Assembly (NCBI GenBank): GCA_022707665.1
Contig: JAKJAE010000227.1
Span: 1 to 5,292 of the forward strand
Reading direction: 5' to 3'
From: Chloroflexota bacterium
GTDB taxonomy: Bacteria > Chloroflexota > Anaerolineae > B4-G1 > SLSP01
Length of the DNA: 5,292 nucleotides
In this document: one piece after another, positions 5,288 through 5,292 of the stretch
How the letters are laid out: each line of letters begins with the position of its first letter
How positions within the stretch are numbered: the first letter of the stretch is position 1
The notes under the pieces: model-generated
Database searches by the model: none
The model's input: the letters and a program-made list of their open reading frames with translations, nothing else
What the model was told of the DNA's origin: nothing
Position numbers and translations under genes: made by a program

Positions 5288-5292
5288 GACGG

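Overview
The window is an ordinary chromosomal segment of a GC-rich bacterium. Gene content and protein style (a long Rel protein, a membrane-anchored SurA-like protein, and ribosomal protein S6 and S18 genes flanking a short single-stranded DNA-binding protein gene) suggest a Chloroflexota-type organism, perhaps a Thermomicrobia/Sphaerobacter relative. That placement is an inference from resemblance, not a search result. I see no insertion sequence, phage gene, CRISPR array, tRNA or rRNA.

Layout. On the minus strand at the left edge is the 5' part of a CcdA-type thiol-disulfide/cytochrome c biogenesis membrane protein, cut by the window edge. It carries an apparent N-terminal lesion: the start codon with the good ribosome binding site is in a different frame from the body of the protein, and the first conserved Cys segment is missing. 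Positions 341-483 are a compact divergent control region. It holds an extended -10 promoter facing ccdA, a perfect 23-nt mirror repeat, a sigma-70-like promoter facing rel, and a G-rich leader that could form a G-quadruplex over the rel ribosome binding site. On the plus strand, 484-2670 encodes a full-length Rel (p)ppGpp synthetase/hydrolase with HD, synthetase, TGS, zinc-finger-like and ACT domains. It combines an intact HD hydrolase site with the EFDD motif usually linked to synthetase-only RelA.

Positions 2671-2843 separate convergent genes and contain a perfect 13-bp hairpin. The rest is on the minus strand. Read in transcription order it is rpsF (from 5287 down), ssb, rpsR, a perfect 13-bp hairpin, and a SurA-like membrane-anchored chaperone gene ending at 2844. 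rpsF-ssb-rpsR is a classic operon linking 30S assembly to replication; bS6 and bS18 bind each other in the ribosome. In many bacteria rplI follows, whereas here a SurA-like gene does.

No wholly new system is evident. The points most worth checking are the broken ccdA start, the missing canonical C-terminal tip of Ssb, the EFDD/HD combination in Rel, and the unusual DNA and RNA structures in the ccdA-rel divergent promoter region.
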